DNA of 64,000 nt from Diplocarpon mali. Lineage: Eukaryota; Ascomycota; Leotiomycetes; Helotiales; Drepanopezizaceae. Positions 1 through 13,538 of this stretch are shown one piece after another. Position 1 is the first letter of the stretch, and each line of letters starts with the position of its first letter. The translations under genes were made by a program, and so were the position numbers. The notes beneath the pieces were generated by a model. That model was not told the DNA's origin. It made no database searches and worked only from the letters and a program-made list of their open reading frames with translations. The DNA is taken from assembly GCA_024741835.1 (NCBI GenBank), contig JAENRP010000029.1:92966-156965 (forward strand), given 5' to 3'.

Positions 1-1140
1 TCCACAAATTGTTTCCTAATATCCAAGGTAACCTACTCGAGCAGAGAGCTGGGGCCAAAAAATCCCACGACACCGTTCGGCAGCAGCTGATCCTAGAACC
101 TCGAGGCCATTGGGACATCTATGACGCGATCCTTCGTCAGAAAACGGAACTTGTTGCTCTGGCAGAAACAGATATTGGCGTCCTATTCATGCACGATGAT
201 GGCTTCTCTACTATGGATGGCCGTGCCGCTATCGATCTTGACAGATTCTTCGTAGATACTCACGACCTCGCCATTTTCCTCAGACGCAACGAGCTCAAAA
301 ATAACCGGGTCTCGGAAACCACTGTCGTGAGTTTACGTTCTCCTTGTGGCATTGTAAAGATCACACTTCCTACAAAGTCGAACAGCCGAACATCAGACCC
401 GAGCTGACATGTATCTTTCGTCTCCGTTCCATCGGTTGCTACCGGTATTAACCTAACCTTGTCGATCCCCGAGGGTTTACGATGGCCACAATTGCGAGAT
501 CGAACGATTAAAGTAGCTAGCATCAGTTACGGCAGATCATTCTACTGCATAGTCTCGGCAGCTGAGATCGGATTTTTCTCGGCTCTTGCCCAGGTAGATA
601 TGACGACTAGCTTGAATATCGCCACCAGATCGCTGAAAGCTGAGATCGACGCGGATAGTGACATCCAAAAATATCCTCGCCATCTCGATTTGGAAGATCT
701 TGGGGTTTTCTAGTCTATCATGCTAGTAGGCTTAACGAATGGTTCGCAGCAGAAAGCACCCAGAAATAGAAACAGGCTTATGTTTCCTTGCCGACCAACA
801 ATTCGACTGCTCACAGACCAGCGGCGCTGCCGCATTTCGCATAGCTCTTGCTTACGCCAGATTGATTCGTATAAGTGGTGAGAGGTGGAAATGCCGTTCT
901 CTTGTCTCTTACGGCTTTGATTGGTGTGGATCTTTTAGGGCTCTGTGATTCAAGTGCTCGAGCAGGCAAGATTTTATGGTGAGTTTCAGTCTTGTGCGAA
1001 GGCCAACGTCGAAGGTAACACTTACTACTCTGCCTTTCATTGTTTTGGTGTCGAAAATGGGAATAGAATTGGTGCGAAAGGGTTCTCGATGAAAGGACTG
1101 GTTGGGGAAAGTCGTATTTACAAGTTTTCTGGCACGATGT
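1..1140 (+). pseudogene. Decayed trans-3-hydroxy-L-proline dehydratase / proline racemase family gene (5' part outside window)
   Basis: Family members remove water from trans-3-hydroxy-L-proline or racemise proline in the cytosol. The sequence shows the family blocks in order but not in one frame: GNLLEQR and EPRGHWDIYDA near 24-125, the active-site block FMHDDGFSTMDGRA near 187-229, PCGIVKITLPT near 343, VASISYGRSFYCIV near 510-552, LCFLADQQFDCS near 780-815 and GEFQSCAKANVEGNTYYSAF near 980-1040. A TGA stop lies at 404-406, a TAG at 711-713, the frame shifts before about 739 and shifts back near 945. The usual Cys of the STMCGH active site reads Asp, so even the first open part would lack the catalytic thiol. 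The start lies upstream of base 1. Family assignment is firm; that the gene is dead is a strong inference from stops, shifts and the lost Cys. Confidence 0.8.
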
Positions 1141-1142
1141 AA

Positions 1143-1892
1143 GTATTCTAGTTGTAAATCGCCCCATTAGAATCAACTAAAATTATAGACAGTCACATTT
1201 CCTTCCTGGCATCCTCCTCGGTTCCTCGTAACTACGGAACTTACAACACATAGTTCAACTGGCTTTGTCGAGCTCTGAGAATCCTTTCGGAAGATACAGC
1301 TGTACACATTATCAGGACGAAGTAAAAGACATTCGCTAAGTACAAAAAGGATAAATGTACGGCAAGCCAATCGCTACGATCGCTGATAAATTGACGCATG
1401 TCTGCAGGCTTAGAATCGAATTGTATGTTTTGCTTTAGCGAAAATAAGCGAGATTATCGGTTTAGATATTGACATCGTGTCGAGAGGGCGGTCTAGATAA
1501 ATTTAAGACGCCAAATTCTCCGGTCGCAATATTAGTCCGCACTTACGAGGAGCCTGCTTTTCGAGTTGCACTTAGTAGGTACGTCTAGTGCTATCATCTG
1601 GTAGTATCTGGCCAGCATGGTTCGAGGGTAGCGCTGCTAGGTATCGTTGCTTTCGCTGTTGTTACTCATACTAGTCTGAAAGCAAGGAAGAAAAGCGTTC
1701 CTGCTCAAGACGAGAGAAATTAGAGCGCCAGGAATCTGGTCAGGAGCCCACAGTATTGTATTGACGGCCAGGACGTAAACTCAGTATCCTTCTTTCGAAC
1801 CACCTTCGTCCCTGCACGGCGTCGAGGAATATAATTTGCTCGCGATATTGAGCACATAATGAACATATTACAAGACATCTCGCGGGAATCTA
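1143..1892. other. Intergenic, no gene seen
   Basis: This stretch lies between the decayed racemase-family gene and the 3' end of the esterase gene. Only short open frames with many stops are present, and I see no repeat or RNA gene. Confidence 0.5.
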
Positions 1893-3764
1893 TCATACCG
1901 GTACATGCCTTCCCACCTCTTTCCAAAACCCACACCTTCTTTCCAGATGCCCAAGACCCGCAGTCACCAGGCCACTCGCTTCAATTACAAACTCCGTTCC
2001 CGTCTCCAAACCAGGAACACCCGAATGAGTTGCATCTGTAAGCTTTAACTCGTTTGGATCTCCTGTTTGCAGAAAGGAAGCGATAGCCCCCGTATAGCCG
2101 TCGTAGATGAGCGGTTCGGATTTCTGGATGGGGTTGACTGTGTTCCACTATTTGCCCCCTTTATCAGTGGACATGTGGGACAGCGAGTTGAAGCATGGCT
2201 AAAGTCACAACGTGGGAGGTGGGGGAGAGTTATACGTACAAATTTTACGTCACTAGCATGCTTTGCAGGCGCGATAGTATATTCCCCCAAATAGCTTCTG
2301 TATCTAGCAGCTCCAGTAATCCAGTAAGACGGGCATGCAAGTACGACATCTCGATATACGAGCCCAGCCCGCGCGTAAGACGTGTTGTAAACCGGGATAT
2401 ACTCTGCGGACCCGATCTCTGGGTAAAAGGCTTCTACGCGTTTGATATCCTTGGCTGATAAACCAGGTAGAAACCCTTTTAGCCAGACGTTGAAGGATGA
2501 GGTGCTGGAGTTAAAGGGCGGGTTTCCTGTATTTTGGGCGGATCCTAGGCCAGGCGGTATGAAATTCTCGCCTATTGCATCGCAGCGTAAGTATATTGTC
2601 TCTAGTAATCCGGGAACCTAGGAGAAAAAAGACAGAAGATATACCTTCATGCGTGTTATACATGCCCCACCCAACCTCAATGTCCACCTCATCCACCTCA
2701 CTCAACGCTCTGCTCAAAAATACGCCGTCAAGCACCGGTGCCCACGTGTAACTACTCGTATTCCACGTATGACTACCCGAAATTGCTAAGCTTGCTGTGC
2801 GCAAAACCTGTACATCCGCCTTCTTCAAGCAAGCTAATGAGTCGAGTTTATCCCCATTGGCGCACCCGCTCAAGGCGGCAAAAGTGTCATATATTTCTTG
2901 GGCCTCGGGTGAATTGTACCCGTAAAGTTTGGGCCAGAATGGCGAGCTCGCCAAAGCGCGCCGGAATAATGGTGATTCACCATCTCCATTCGCCAGAACC
3001 TGGGCAACCACACTGCCAGCCCCAGCACTCTGCCCCCAAATGGTCACGTTCCTTGGGTCACCACCAAACGCACTGATATAATTTTTGGTCCAGTTCAGCA
3101 TAGCCTTCTGATCCAATAGTCCAGGATTCAGGTCCGAAGTTTTCGACGAGGCGATCTCCGACCCAGGGAGAAAGCCGAAGGCATTGAGGCGGTAATTGGG
3201 GTAGATGAAGAGGAGGTCGATCTCGGATGAGACGTTGAGGACTGGGTATCCGGGTGGAGGGATAGAGAAGGACCCTCCGCCTTGGATGAAAGCGCCACCG
3301 TGGAAGAAAACCACTACAGGTCGGAGGGGCTGTGATGGTGTCCAGGGACGGGAGTAAAGGCCCAGATACAGACAATCCTCTGTGCCGTTGACCTAGAAAG
3401 CCCGACTTGTTACCTTTCGTATCTCATCTATAAGCCGTCGCCGAGCGAAAGAAAGAGCTATACTTACTGTTCTTTGCGGGCAAAGTTCAAATGGCTGATT
3501 AGAGTCATACGTGCCGTTGGTGATTGGAATTGGAGCTTGTGGTGCTCTAAACCGGTTTTCTCCCGTGGGGGGAGCAGCATAGGGAATCTTACGCCAGTAT
3601 GAAATGTTATATGCTGAAGAGTAAGTCCCTTGGAAACTACCGTAGTCCAGTGATGCTACGAGATGCTGTCCTTGAGCTACGGAACTGAGCAGCGAGAATA
3701 TTTGAATCCATACCAAGACGGCACTGCGCACCATTCTGATGACTTGGCAATGTAGACGCTTCAT
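1893..3764 (-). CDS. Secreted type-B carboxylesterase/lipase, four exons, 543 aa
   Basis: Predicted alpha/beta-hydrolase that cleaves carboxylic esters outside the cell. Exons on the minus strand are 3764-3468, 3392-2645, 2571-2240 and 2147-1893; introns of 75, 73 and 92 bp have GT-AG ends and the spliced length is 544 codons. The start gives a hydrophobic leader (roughly residues 1-33, ending SSVAQG) before the conserved YRKIPYA-like block WRKIPYAAPPTGENRFRAP. Visible motifs: oxyanion loop FFHGGAF (His130-Gly-Gly), nucleophile elbow WGQSAGAGS with Ser221, the acid in NTHEGENF (Glu348 region, joined across intron 2), and His453 in PAKHASD as probable third triad member. The protein ends with the family-typical CGFWKEV block. 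The elbow has Gln where GESAG is commoner, also seen in fungal members. A Met ten codons further in is an alternative start. No disabling change is seen. The substrate cannot be told. Confidence 0.9.
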
Positions 3765-6146
3765 GATAACAAAGAGCGAGGCTGGGAAAGAGAAAAGGTA
3801 GCGAGATTGGATGAATAAATAGTAATTATTGGGATTCTTGGCAGTTACCAAAAAGTATGACATGACAAGGTCGAAGGGTGTCTCCCCAGGTCTATGTGAA
3901 ATGGCCAGACTCAAAGCATGGGGTAACGACACGGCGAATTAAATAACACCAATAGAAACGATGCCCCGATCGTTTATTCATGTTTCTGAATAGATGTCGA
4001 CTGAATGACCGCGATGGATGACCATCTCGGTGCCGAATGTGCCGAAGGCCGTTCTTTCACTGAAACTCAAATATAGTTTCGAGGAAGCAAGCGATAGATT
4101 CGGAAGTTCCCCGTAGCGATATCTAGAATACAGACATTGCAAGAGCTTCAAGGTCTCTGTTAGGATATTTAGAACAGCGACGCGTAAAGCGGCCGAGTAA
4201 GTCAACAAAAATCTAGGTTCTCTGGGCCGAACCAACTTCCTGGCCGCACGGGTACGGCAACGCATTTCGAAAGAACAAATTATCCAGGACCGTCTAGTCG
4301 GCCTTTTCATAGGAGAGTTTGTTAGAGAGGAGCACAGAAAAGAACAATTCTGGTGATCGAAAATGTGAATGCAGGCCCCCCTACACCGCATTTCACTTGA
4401 CCTATATTTTAAACCGCACGTGACCTAGATATTGAAAGCCAACATCATGATCATTGAGAAATCCAACCCTGTGGGGCTCTTGTCTTCACCCTACCGTCCT
4501 CTCAGATAGGAGCATAATCAGCTCGTGCCTTTGAGAGAAAGCCCCTGTGGGCTTTCCCGCCATATCGCTCCATACTTGTTTTTGAAGAGTCAACTCTGTA
4601 ATAGACAGAACTCCGGGCCCCGTTTGAAGATTTACCTGTTGATAGAAACTCCGCAATCATTGCACAAAATTTTTTGTTTCGAGATTTAAACTCCACGACT
4701 AGGCAAATACAATTCCCAGCCCTTATCAGCTTCGCATCCGATTTACTCAAAGCATCAAGGCCCCAAGTTTACTCACAAAATTCGATGCAGTAGATAAGCT
4801 CTCTGGCAGACCCAAATTTCAAGTTTGTATCTATTGGAAACGCAACTGGGTTCCAATCATGGTTGCTTCTTTCAGAGAATCCAAATATCACTACTGGTAT
4901 TTCCATTGCAAAGCTTACAGGGCTTGTACAAGAGCCGGAAACCTTTTGGCATCGATTCAATCCGCGAAATGATGAACTATCCTCGGCGTTTCAAAGAAAC
5001 CGACTGAAATGAGATGAACCCTTCTGGATCTATGCTTTCTTGGGACTGGTTTGGATTTATGTTTTTAAGTCTTCGGTCAAGTCAAAGTGGAGGACCTAGA
5101 GATCCAAAACTAGCAAAATGATGGCGTACTTAGTTTAATTCGTGGGCTTAATTATGCAAAAATAAATTTTACGTCTTGATATGCAAGAGTTTGTGCTTAT
5201 CTTTTTTTATTGGAGTTAGTTTTCTTATTGGTAGAAAGCGAGATTCTCCGAAGTGATGGATGATATTTGTATGCCGATTTTCTTGATTCTGGTGCTAGGG
5301 CTCAAACTTGAATTAGAGCACTCTAGGCTCAACTTAACCCTTTCCCATTCCGACATTGTTTCAAGTTCACGATGTAAGATAAAGGTACTTGTGTTGTTCT
5401 CGGTCCACTGTTATAGCAATATTTCTGACAAGTAATCATGTCAAGTTCGATCAACCAAACGGCTATAACGACAGTACTCCAAAGTATTGTTTCCCCTTTC
5501 AGAGGCGCAATGAAGACTGAATACATTTCAGTCTGGGAGAGCTAATATGAAGATTGAGTTTCATGTGGTGCTTGTTGCATGAATAAAGTTCAGATAGTAT
5601 ATCACCCCAGGCCTTCGAAAGCTTAAGGAAATTCAAGCTTCTACTTGGCTTTCTTGGCCTGCTCATGTAAAAGAGTACCGAGCACCTTGTCATTTACAGT
5701 GGTTGCGGTGTGATTTACAAACTGTCTAAGAAGCGGTGGACTTTTTGAATGACTAAGTTATTGGATAGTTTCATTCAGACTATCATGGAGCCAACAGCTA
5801 AACTTCCAAATGAAAGGAGCAGTCACACTTTTTCATTTCCAAATTTTGGTTGTTCATCCAATTAAACTTTGATTAGGTACAGAGTAGGGTGATTAAGCCG
5901 ATACACTCCGCTTGCGAGAAGAATCGAGTTGATTAATCAAATTGGTCGAATGGGCTACTTAATTCGAATGAAATTTAACGAGTTTAGTACGTAGATTTAA
6001 AGTGTGGAGTTCCACTATTGCTAGGCTCAGACGCTGCTCTCGAAATTAGCGTATTTCCCTACTCGAACAGAAGCTTTTCCGTATTCCTTTCTATCACAAC
6101 ATTCTGACAGCAGATTCTTTCCCTCAATCTCGTCATTTCTTCTTGA
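3765..6146. other. Intergenic, AT-rich, no gene seen
   Basis: This is the region between the esterase start and the left target site of the Copia element. Only short discontinuous frames are found, with no recognisable protein. The first few hundred bases must hold the esterase promoter. Composition becomes AT-rich after about 5.0 kb. Confidence 0.5.
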
Positions 6147-6151
6147 ATCTC

Positions 6152-6349
6152 TATCGTGCAGAATGGGCGGAGTCTCCACTTATTCTAGAGACCCTTTACG
6201 TGACTCCTGCTAAGTCATAGACTCTCCCTTTTCTTTCCGAAGTCTCCTTACTATATATATACTAGATAATAATATAATTAATTATCTTCTCCTACTTTTA
6301 TAAGCCTCTTAAGCGACCTAATGAAGGCCCTCTAGCTGACCGCACCACA
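6152..6349 (+). repeat. 5' LTR of the 6.1-13.7 kb Copia element
   Basis: 198 bp, matched base for base in length by the right LTR. It contains shared blocks such as agtctccacttattct and ctgctaagtcatagac and ends gcaccaca. The left end reads TA, probably a mutated TG. It is preceded by the target copy atctc. Confidence 0.88.
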
Positions 6350-6519
6350 GTTATAAGCCCTATAAGCACTTTAATATACTTTCTCTTTGCATACAACCGG
6401 CTAAAGGGCCCTTTGAGCTTCTAACCGACTTTTTAAGTATTTATAATAACTTAAAGGACCTTTATTTTCAATTAACAAATCTCCATTTTCTAATCGAACC
6501 TTATTTACAAACTTCATTT

Positions 6520-9500
6520 ATATACCTAACCTTTTTACTAGACTTTATTTAATATATCTAACTCTTCGAGTATCTTTAAGCTTTGCTTTAATACTTTTGC
6601 CTTTTAAGTAAAGTGGTTTAGTAAATATATATTCTTCGCTAAGCTCTATAATATTACTATTTTTACCAATCTAAGACTCCTATTTAAGTCAATTATAAAG
6701 ACTAAGCCTTAAGCTCCCTTTATATAAGAGCTTAAGGAACTAAAAACGGCTAACCTCTATATAGTATACGCAAGGTTATATAAAGAGTATATAGCGACTT
6801 TATCTAAATAGATTTACGCCCGCTTTCCCTTAAGAGATCTATTAAAGGCTCCTCCTTTATAGGCTTTTTATAAGGATATTAAAGATAAATATAAAATCCT
6901 AATAAAGGAGTATTATATACGCAAGGAAACTTAAAAGACCTAACGCAAATACTATAAGCTATTCTTAAAATAGGTCTTTAAGACTATTAACAGAACGCTC
7001 CTAGCTTCTATAATAGCTTAAGTATAAATCCAAGCTAAGAAGCTCTCCTCCTTAATACCTAATAGAGATACTCCTATAATTAGAACCACTACTAACGACC
7101 CGCATTCTATTTTAGTAAATTAGTAACTCTTACTCTAAGGCTTAGTATCTATTTTAAAGTATGATATTGCGCCTTTTGATAAGGCTATTCAGTCTTAGAT
7201 AAGGCTCTAGTATCGCAATATACTATGCTAAAGTAAGACTAAAAGAACTAATACTTAGTAATAGATCTAAGAGTAATAGGAGGCGTACTGCCTAGTAGAA
7301 TAATATAGTCTTCCTAAGATCAAAGGGAGATTAGGAGTTACTAACTTTTTAAACTCAATTATAGTAAAGATTAATCTAAGTTAAGCGACTTACTTAAAGG
7401 AGGAAATTATCACTAATAAGTAGATAGGAACCCTATATAAGCACGACCTAATATAGCTAAGCCGCGCCTTAGTAGGTATTAAATCTAATAAAGCAATCAA
7501 TAATAAAGGGCTAATAGTTTTTACTACTTAAGAGTCTCTTTTAAATACTAAAACCCCTTTATAGGCTCTAGCGAGCAGCTCTTGAAATCGCTCTATAAGC
7601 TCTAGAAGGGAGATCAGGCCTAAGTACCCTTATAAAGGCTTTAAAAATCACTATTAGAAGCCTTAGGACTATTAGAAACTATTATATACTATAGATAGGC
7701 GCAAGGAAAATATAAAGGTTCTTCCCTTGCGAGAGGAGGTCCTACGAATATAAAAGGCGTTAAACGCAAGAGACTAGTTCAAAGGTCTTTAAGCATAGCT
7801 TAAGGAGAATGATATTGCGGTAATAGCGATTAATAAATTTAAAGGAAAGGTTTCAGCCTTTAAGAAGGATAGTTTAAATAAAAGGGAGAACTCACCAGTC
7901 TTTATAATAATAGATCCCTTTGCCTTTAATGCTTTTAAAGAATCGTTTAACGTCTACTACCTCTTTAAGCTAAAACGCTACCTGCTCTCCTTAAGTACGC
8001 TCCTTAATAATTGCGCAGCTACTTATATTATTAATTCGAAGGATTTACTTATTATAAGCACTTTTAAGCCTTTTAGCAACTCGCAGCAATATATTAAAGC
8101 AAGTACCTTAAGACTCCCAATTATTAAAAGAGGTAATAGATATATAATAGACTCTCTTTTATAGTATAACAGCTTTCTTATAAGGATAACGCTTTATAAT
8201 ATTGCTATTATAAAGGAGTTTACTACTAATATTATCTTAAAGAGGCTCTTTGCAAATAAGGGTTTTTAGTACTTTAAAGTAGACCTCACTTTGCGCTTTA
8301 AGAGTATTAGAGATTCTATAAAGTGAGCTTAATTAAAGCGTTACTATAATCTTATTTTCTTTAAATATAAGCCTATCAACTATTTAAATCTTTTAAATAT
8401 ACTTTAATATGACTTTTCTACCTTAATAGCATTCCTTATAACTAAGATAACGCTTTATAATAGGTTTTAGTCTAGCTATACACCTACTAAGGTATAGGAT
8501 AATAATATATATACTTAGCACCTTCGCGCTAGCCACTTAGGCGCAAAGGCTCTTTAAGCGCTAGTTAAGTGCACTAAGGGAGTAAAGATCAAGGGAATAC
8601 AGAGGCTAGAGTGCCTTATATGCGCAGTAGCGTCTGCTAGGTAAGTTATTTCTCGCGCTACCTTTAAGAACCGATCTCTAAGGCCCTTCTTCAAGATCTC
8701 CTAGGATCTCTTTAACTTTTTAAACAACTTATATAATAGTTGCTTATAAGTTCTTTTAATTAAGGATAAGTATAATAGTATACTTTAAATGTTCTTATTA
8801 AGATCGAAAGGCAAAGACGTAGTTATAAAGGTCCTCTAGGCCTTTAAAGCATAAGTGAAACGCTAATATAGGCTTTTAATTTATAAGATTAGGCAAGATA
8901 ATAATACTTTAGTAATCTCCCTAAAGGAAGACTCTCTTATAAAGTACCAGAGATAGGTAAAAGAGAAGGGAATCGATTTAGAGCTTACTCCTACTTATAT
9001 ATACTAACCGAATAGAGGCGTAAAGCAAGTAGGAAGGGAGTTAATTAAATGCTCTATTAAAATAAGAATCTACGCCAGGCTTCTAGCAAGCCTTTGGCCA
9101 AAGGTTATAAAGGCTATTATATACCTCTATAATATCTCCCTACTCGCTAGGAAGAAGATGATCTTATTAAGCGAGGCTTTTTATAATTAGTTTAAGCAGT
9201 ATTTTCAATTTTATAAGCCGCTGCTTATTAAGTAGATAATAGCAAGCTTAAAGCCTAACTAAAGTCGCGTTTATATATATAGCGCTTGCATATACCCTTT
9301 AATTAAAAAGAGGAAGGCAAAGAGGGACTGCCGAACCTTTAAAATTAAACTATAAAGGCACTTAAGTTACTTAATTAGATATATTACCTTTAATATTTAT
9401 AGAATCTAAGTTCCTATGCTCTAGCGAGTAATAATAACTTATAATATCGAATTTGATAAGTCTCTCTTTTATAGTCCAGAAGCTAAGCGCGCAAACCCTA

Positions 9501-12070
9501 TATTATACTAGAAACTTAAGACAACCCTTTAATTGATTAAAAAGGGAGAGGGAGCTTAGGATGCTAAGTTTAAAAGTATTTTCAAAGAATCAAAGCTTAT
9601 CGCAAGGCTAAATGCAATCGCTGCAAAAGAAGCCGCTATATAAGAAGAGCCTATATTATAGACCGACGCTACTCTATAGCCTTTAACCAATAATATAAAA
9701 GGCCTTAACTTAAATCCAAATTCTTTAAAAGACCCGCTTAAAAACTTAAAGGTAGAAGTAAGCGAATTAGAAGCCACTTCGCTAGTCTTTAAGAAGGCAA
9801 ATAGCGACTAAAGCTTAAGGGTAATGATTCCTTATAAAGGCCCTATTAAAGAAGGAACTATAGACGACTTTAAAGGAGTCTTTAAAGACGAGTTCTATAA
9901 GGCAATCGGCAGATCTTTAGCTGCTATTCTATATAGGAATAGAGATAGCTTAAAGGCTTTAAGATAGAGTCTTCGGTTATAAAGGCAAGCCTTAGTAAAC
10001 TCTAGTAGAAGGCTAAAGGCACTACTGCTAAGATCTAAGAGGAGCTTTAACAGTCTTATAAGAAGCGACTTAGTAAAAGGAGTAGGCCTTAATAATATAA
10101 TACCTTAAGTTATAATACTAGCTTAAAGATTATAAGCTTAAGAGATAGAGCTACTTAGACTTTTAAAGGAACCTTTAGTAATAATAAAAATAGAGGAAGA
10201 GACTTATAAAGAAAAGCGCAAAGAGGAACTCCCTCTTTTTAAACAAAAGAGGATAAGACACTTAAGCGTTAAGCAATAGAAGACTTTAAAAGTATATACT
10301 ATTACTTTAAAGCATATGCTCTTTTAAAGTAATATTAATCTACCTTACTCCTTATATACGCAGGAGTTTATATTAACCTTTTAAGCAAACGAATAGATAA
10401 AGGAGAATAGGAAGGACTATTTAATAGTTTATATAATTATTAAAGCTATAGTTAATAATTAGGCAAAGGATAGAGTGCAGTCTCTTAATCGCCTATAGCA
10501 TTAAGGCTCTCTGCCGAAGCCTTTGAAAGGATAGCTAGACCTAGAGAAGTACCCTTTTAACAAACGATTTAAAGAAGGAAGGCGCTAAAAGATTAAGAAT
10601 TTAAAATCTTAGAATTGCTAAAGAATCGTATAAAGGGATTACTCAAAACCCTTGCTAATACTATTAAAATAGGTTTTTACCTATAAGGTTAATAGCTCTA
10701 GCGAGCTTCTAAAGTGCCGATTATAGCTAATTATATAAGGGGATCTCTAAGATAAAGCTTTAATTTTCTTAACCTACGTAGCTACGCTTATAGCAAAGTC
10801 TTTTAAAGTACTAATAGCGCTTACTATATACTTTAATATAAAAGTAAAGCAGTTTAATATTATTAATATATTTATTAATACTCCTAAAGACCTAAGGAGT
10901 GCTCTAGTTATATACTTCTTATTAAATGGCTTTAAGCGCCCTAGTATAGTAGTAGAACTGGACTGCGCGCTCTATAGGCTAAAAGACTCTCTAGCACTAT
11001 AGTATAGGAACTTTGCAAAAACGCTCAAGGGCCTTTAACTTAAGCCACTAAGCGAAGAGCCTTATATTTTTATAATAAAGGATCGCATAGTCTTTATAGC
11101 ATTTTATATTAACGATATTTAAGTATTATATAAGGCCTTTAACTTAAATCAGGCGACTCATTTAATTAAAGACTTAAAGAGGGCGTATAAGCTTATTATT
11201 ATAGGAGATATCTCCTAGTTCTTTAAAGTAAGGATTATTTAAGATAAGAAAGTAAAGAGGATCTCCTTAGTTTATAATACCTATATTAAGAAGATTGTTC
11301 AAAAGTTTAAAGCTAATATAAGAAGAGTGCCTAGTACTTTACTATTAAAGAAGGAGTTTGTTAAGAACTTAAGGTAAGCTTTCTTAAAAAAGGTAAAGGA
11401 GTACTAAGAGAAAATAGACTCTATTCTTTATATAGCGATTATAATACGCTTAGATATTGCATTTATAGCCTCTTAACTATCTTTCTTTTTAACTAATCCA
11501 AGCTTTAAGCACCTTTTAACCGCGGACTAGACGCTTTAATACCTATATAGCACGCGCTTCTTAGGAATTGCCTATAGCTTTAAGGCTAAGGAATACTAAT
11601 TGGTCGCGTCTTTAGATACTTCTTTCGAAGATAATCAAGAGACTTATAGATCCTCCTAAGGATACGTCTTCTTCCTATTTAAAGGACCAATTATTTAAAA
11701 AGCGAATTGCTAAGCAACTATTACACTCTCCTTTATTAAAGTAGAACTCTATAGTATAGTTTCTACTATAAAGGAGATAATAGCTATAAAACGCCTTTTT
11801 AAAGAGATTCGCATAAACTCTCTCTTTAAATGGAATATATATTACAATAACTAATAGACGATTCGGCTAATTATTATAGAGAATAAGAAGATTAAGACAA
11901 GCCTTTAATATATTAAAATTAATAATATATAGATCTGCTAAGAGTATTAAAGAGGAAGCTTCTAAATAATCTACCTCTCTATTAAAGAGATATACGCAAA
12001 TAGGCTTACTAAGAACCTAAACCGCTAGAAGTTTAAAAGCTTCGTTCATTTATTAAACCTTTAGAGTTTT
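6520..12070 (+). pseudogene. Decayed copia gag-pol coding region
   Basis: The reading frame can be followed only by skipping TAA/TAG codons. A protease-like block NNCAATYIINSKDLL is near 8006-8050. An integrase zinc-finger/pre-integrase block with the HLRASHLGAKAL-like segment and a CxxC (CLIC) is near 8518-8640, followed by the integrase core near 8690-9190 (LTPTYIY and VGRELIKCSIK). The reverse transcriptase is near 10.68-11.45 kb, with FYINDI where copia has a Y.DD motif, so an Asp appears changed to Asn. The copia RNase H block near 11.56-12.06 kb includes FIKVELYSIVSTIKEI. Every interruption I noted is TAA or TAG, as G-to-A or C-to-T change would produce. No product is expected. Confidence 0.82.
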
Positions 12071-12289
12071 TAAACAATCGTTTAGCAACTCGCACTTGCT
12101 AGCAAGTAATCACTTATTACTAAAAGACTCGTACTTATAAGCTCCTACTCTCTTATAGTTATATTTATTTATTTTCTCTTATAAAGCGTATTATAGAAGC
12201 TTCTCCTTTTTTAAAAATATAAAATAGGTAATATTCTTAAGCTACTATTATAAGGCGCGACCCTCTTTTAAATTCTCTTAACTAAGGCT

Positions 12290-13440
12290 AGAAGCTAAGA
12301 CGCTATAGCTAAAAGCTCTGTATAGATCTCCTTTTAAGAGAGGCCTACTAGCACTCCCTTGGCTAGAGGCCTGCCGGCAAATATACTAGCAATAGCAGGG
12401 GCAAAGGCAAGGGGTATGGCAAGGGCGACGGGAGCAAAGGCAGCGGGGGTAGCGGCGAGGACAGGCGCGGCAATAGCAAGGGCTAAGGAGATAAATAGAG
12501 AGACTATAGTAGTAGCTGCGATAGCAGAGGCAAAGGGGATAGGAGCGGCAGCGGCGATGATAGAGGCAAATAGGTCTAAGCCAAAGGGCCTAGGAGCAAA
12601 TAGGAATAGTATACCAAGAGCAAGGGAGGTAGTAATACTACTACTCGCAAGAGTAATAGGCCCTTTTAGCACTAGGGTCTAATTGCTCCTATCTTTTAAA
12701 ATCAGCCTAGAACTTAATAAGACTTAATAAACGTACTATAAAAGCTCTAAAGCGCACCCTTTATTATATTAAGTAGTAGTACTACTTCCTCTTTAAAGGC
12801 GCCGCAAGCGCAGGCCGATATAACAGCCTCCTAGGAGGCAAGGAGAGGTCTGCTGGCCTACTAGCAGCTATTGCTTAATACTATATAATAAATGTAACGT
12901 ATACTAAAGGTACTATTAAAGCATTAATAATCGAGATTGCTAATACTCCTACGTACGATGCAACGTATGCACGCGTTATCGCGCTCTATCGTAGGCTTAG
13001 GCATATAACGCGCAGTAGGGGCGGGGCTTTCTAGCAGCAGCAGCAGCAAGGGCGGCAGCAACGGCGGCGGTAGCTTATTGCCTAGCAGGCGCTAGGACGA
13101 TCGCGCCAAGGTTGCAGCTCCCGAAGGAGCGCTAGCGACCTAGCGCAAAGTCAGTACAACGCAGGGTATAAGGACTCTAAGGGTCTTACTTTACAAAGGC
13201 GGCCAGGGCTATAATAAGTAGGAGTTCCTTTTATATTTAAAAATTATTAGTATAAAGATAATATTTTTAAATAATAAAAGAGGGTTATTTTTAAAAGAAG
13301 GGAAGAAGAACCTTTATAATAGAAATACTTTATAAGAAGCCTAATAAAGCACTAGCGTAAAATCGCAAAGATTCTTAAGCGCACTTATTACCTATAGCGA
13401 CCCTTCTTATTTTAAAAGGAACAACCTCTAAAGGGGTAGT
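12290..13440 (+). other. GC-richer extra module between RNase H and right LTR of the Copia element
   Basis: This section is compositionally unlike the rest of the element. 12359-12682 is rich in GGCAA/AGGC and, in one frame, reads as a Gly/Lys/Ser/Arg-rich tract (GKGKGYGKGDGSKGSGG) whose only interruptions are TAA/TAG. A second readable stretch at about 12780-13420 includes TPTYDATYARVIALYRRL, then a CAG/CAA run giving poly-Gln (13031-13051) and Arg-rich sequence. The two stretches could be remnants of an additional basic reading frame after pol or a captured segment. I do not recognise the protein. The 107-codon open frame at 12359-12682 looks like a composition artefact, not the real frame. 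Confidence 0.45.
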
Positions 13441-13538
13441 ATATAAGATAGAGCCTCTTTTCCTTACAACTGCTATTCTTTCTTTTATTTTATCTATATA
13501 GCTAAGCGATTCTAAGAGTATCGCCTAACTAAGGGGTA

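Noticed and set aside
12359..12682. Overlapping open frames of about 107-112 codons on both strands
   Set aside because: Both are Ala-rich translations of a low-complexity GGCAA tract; the frame consistent with the rest of the element is a different one with TAA/TAG interruptions.
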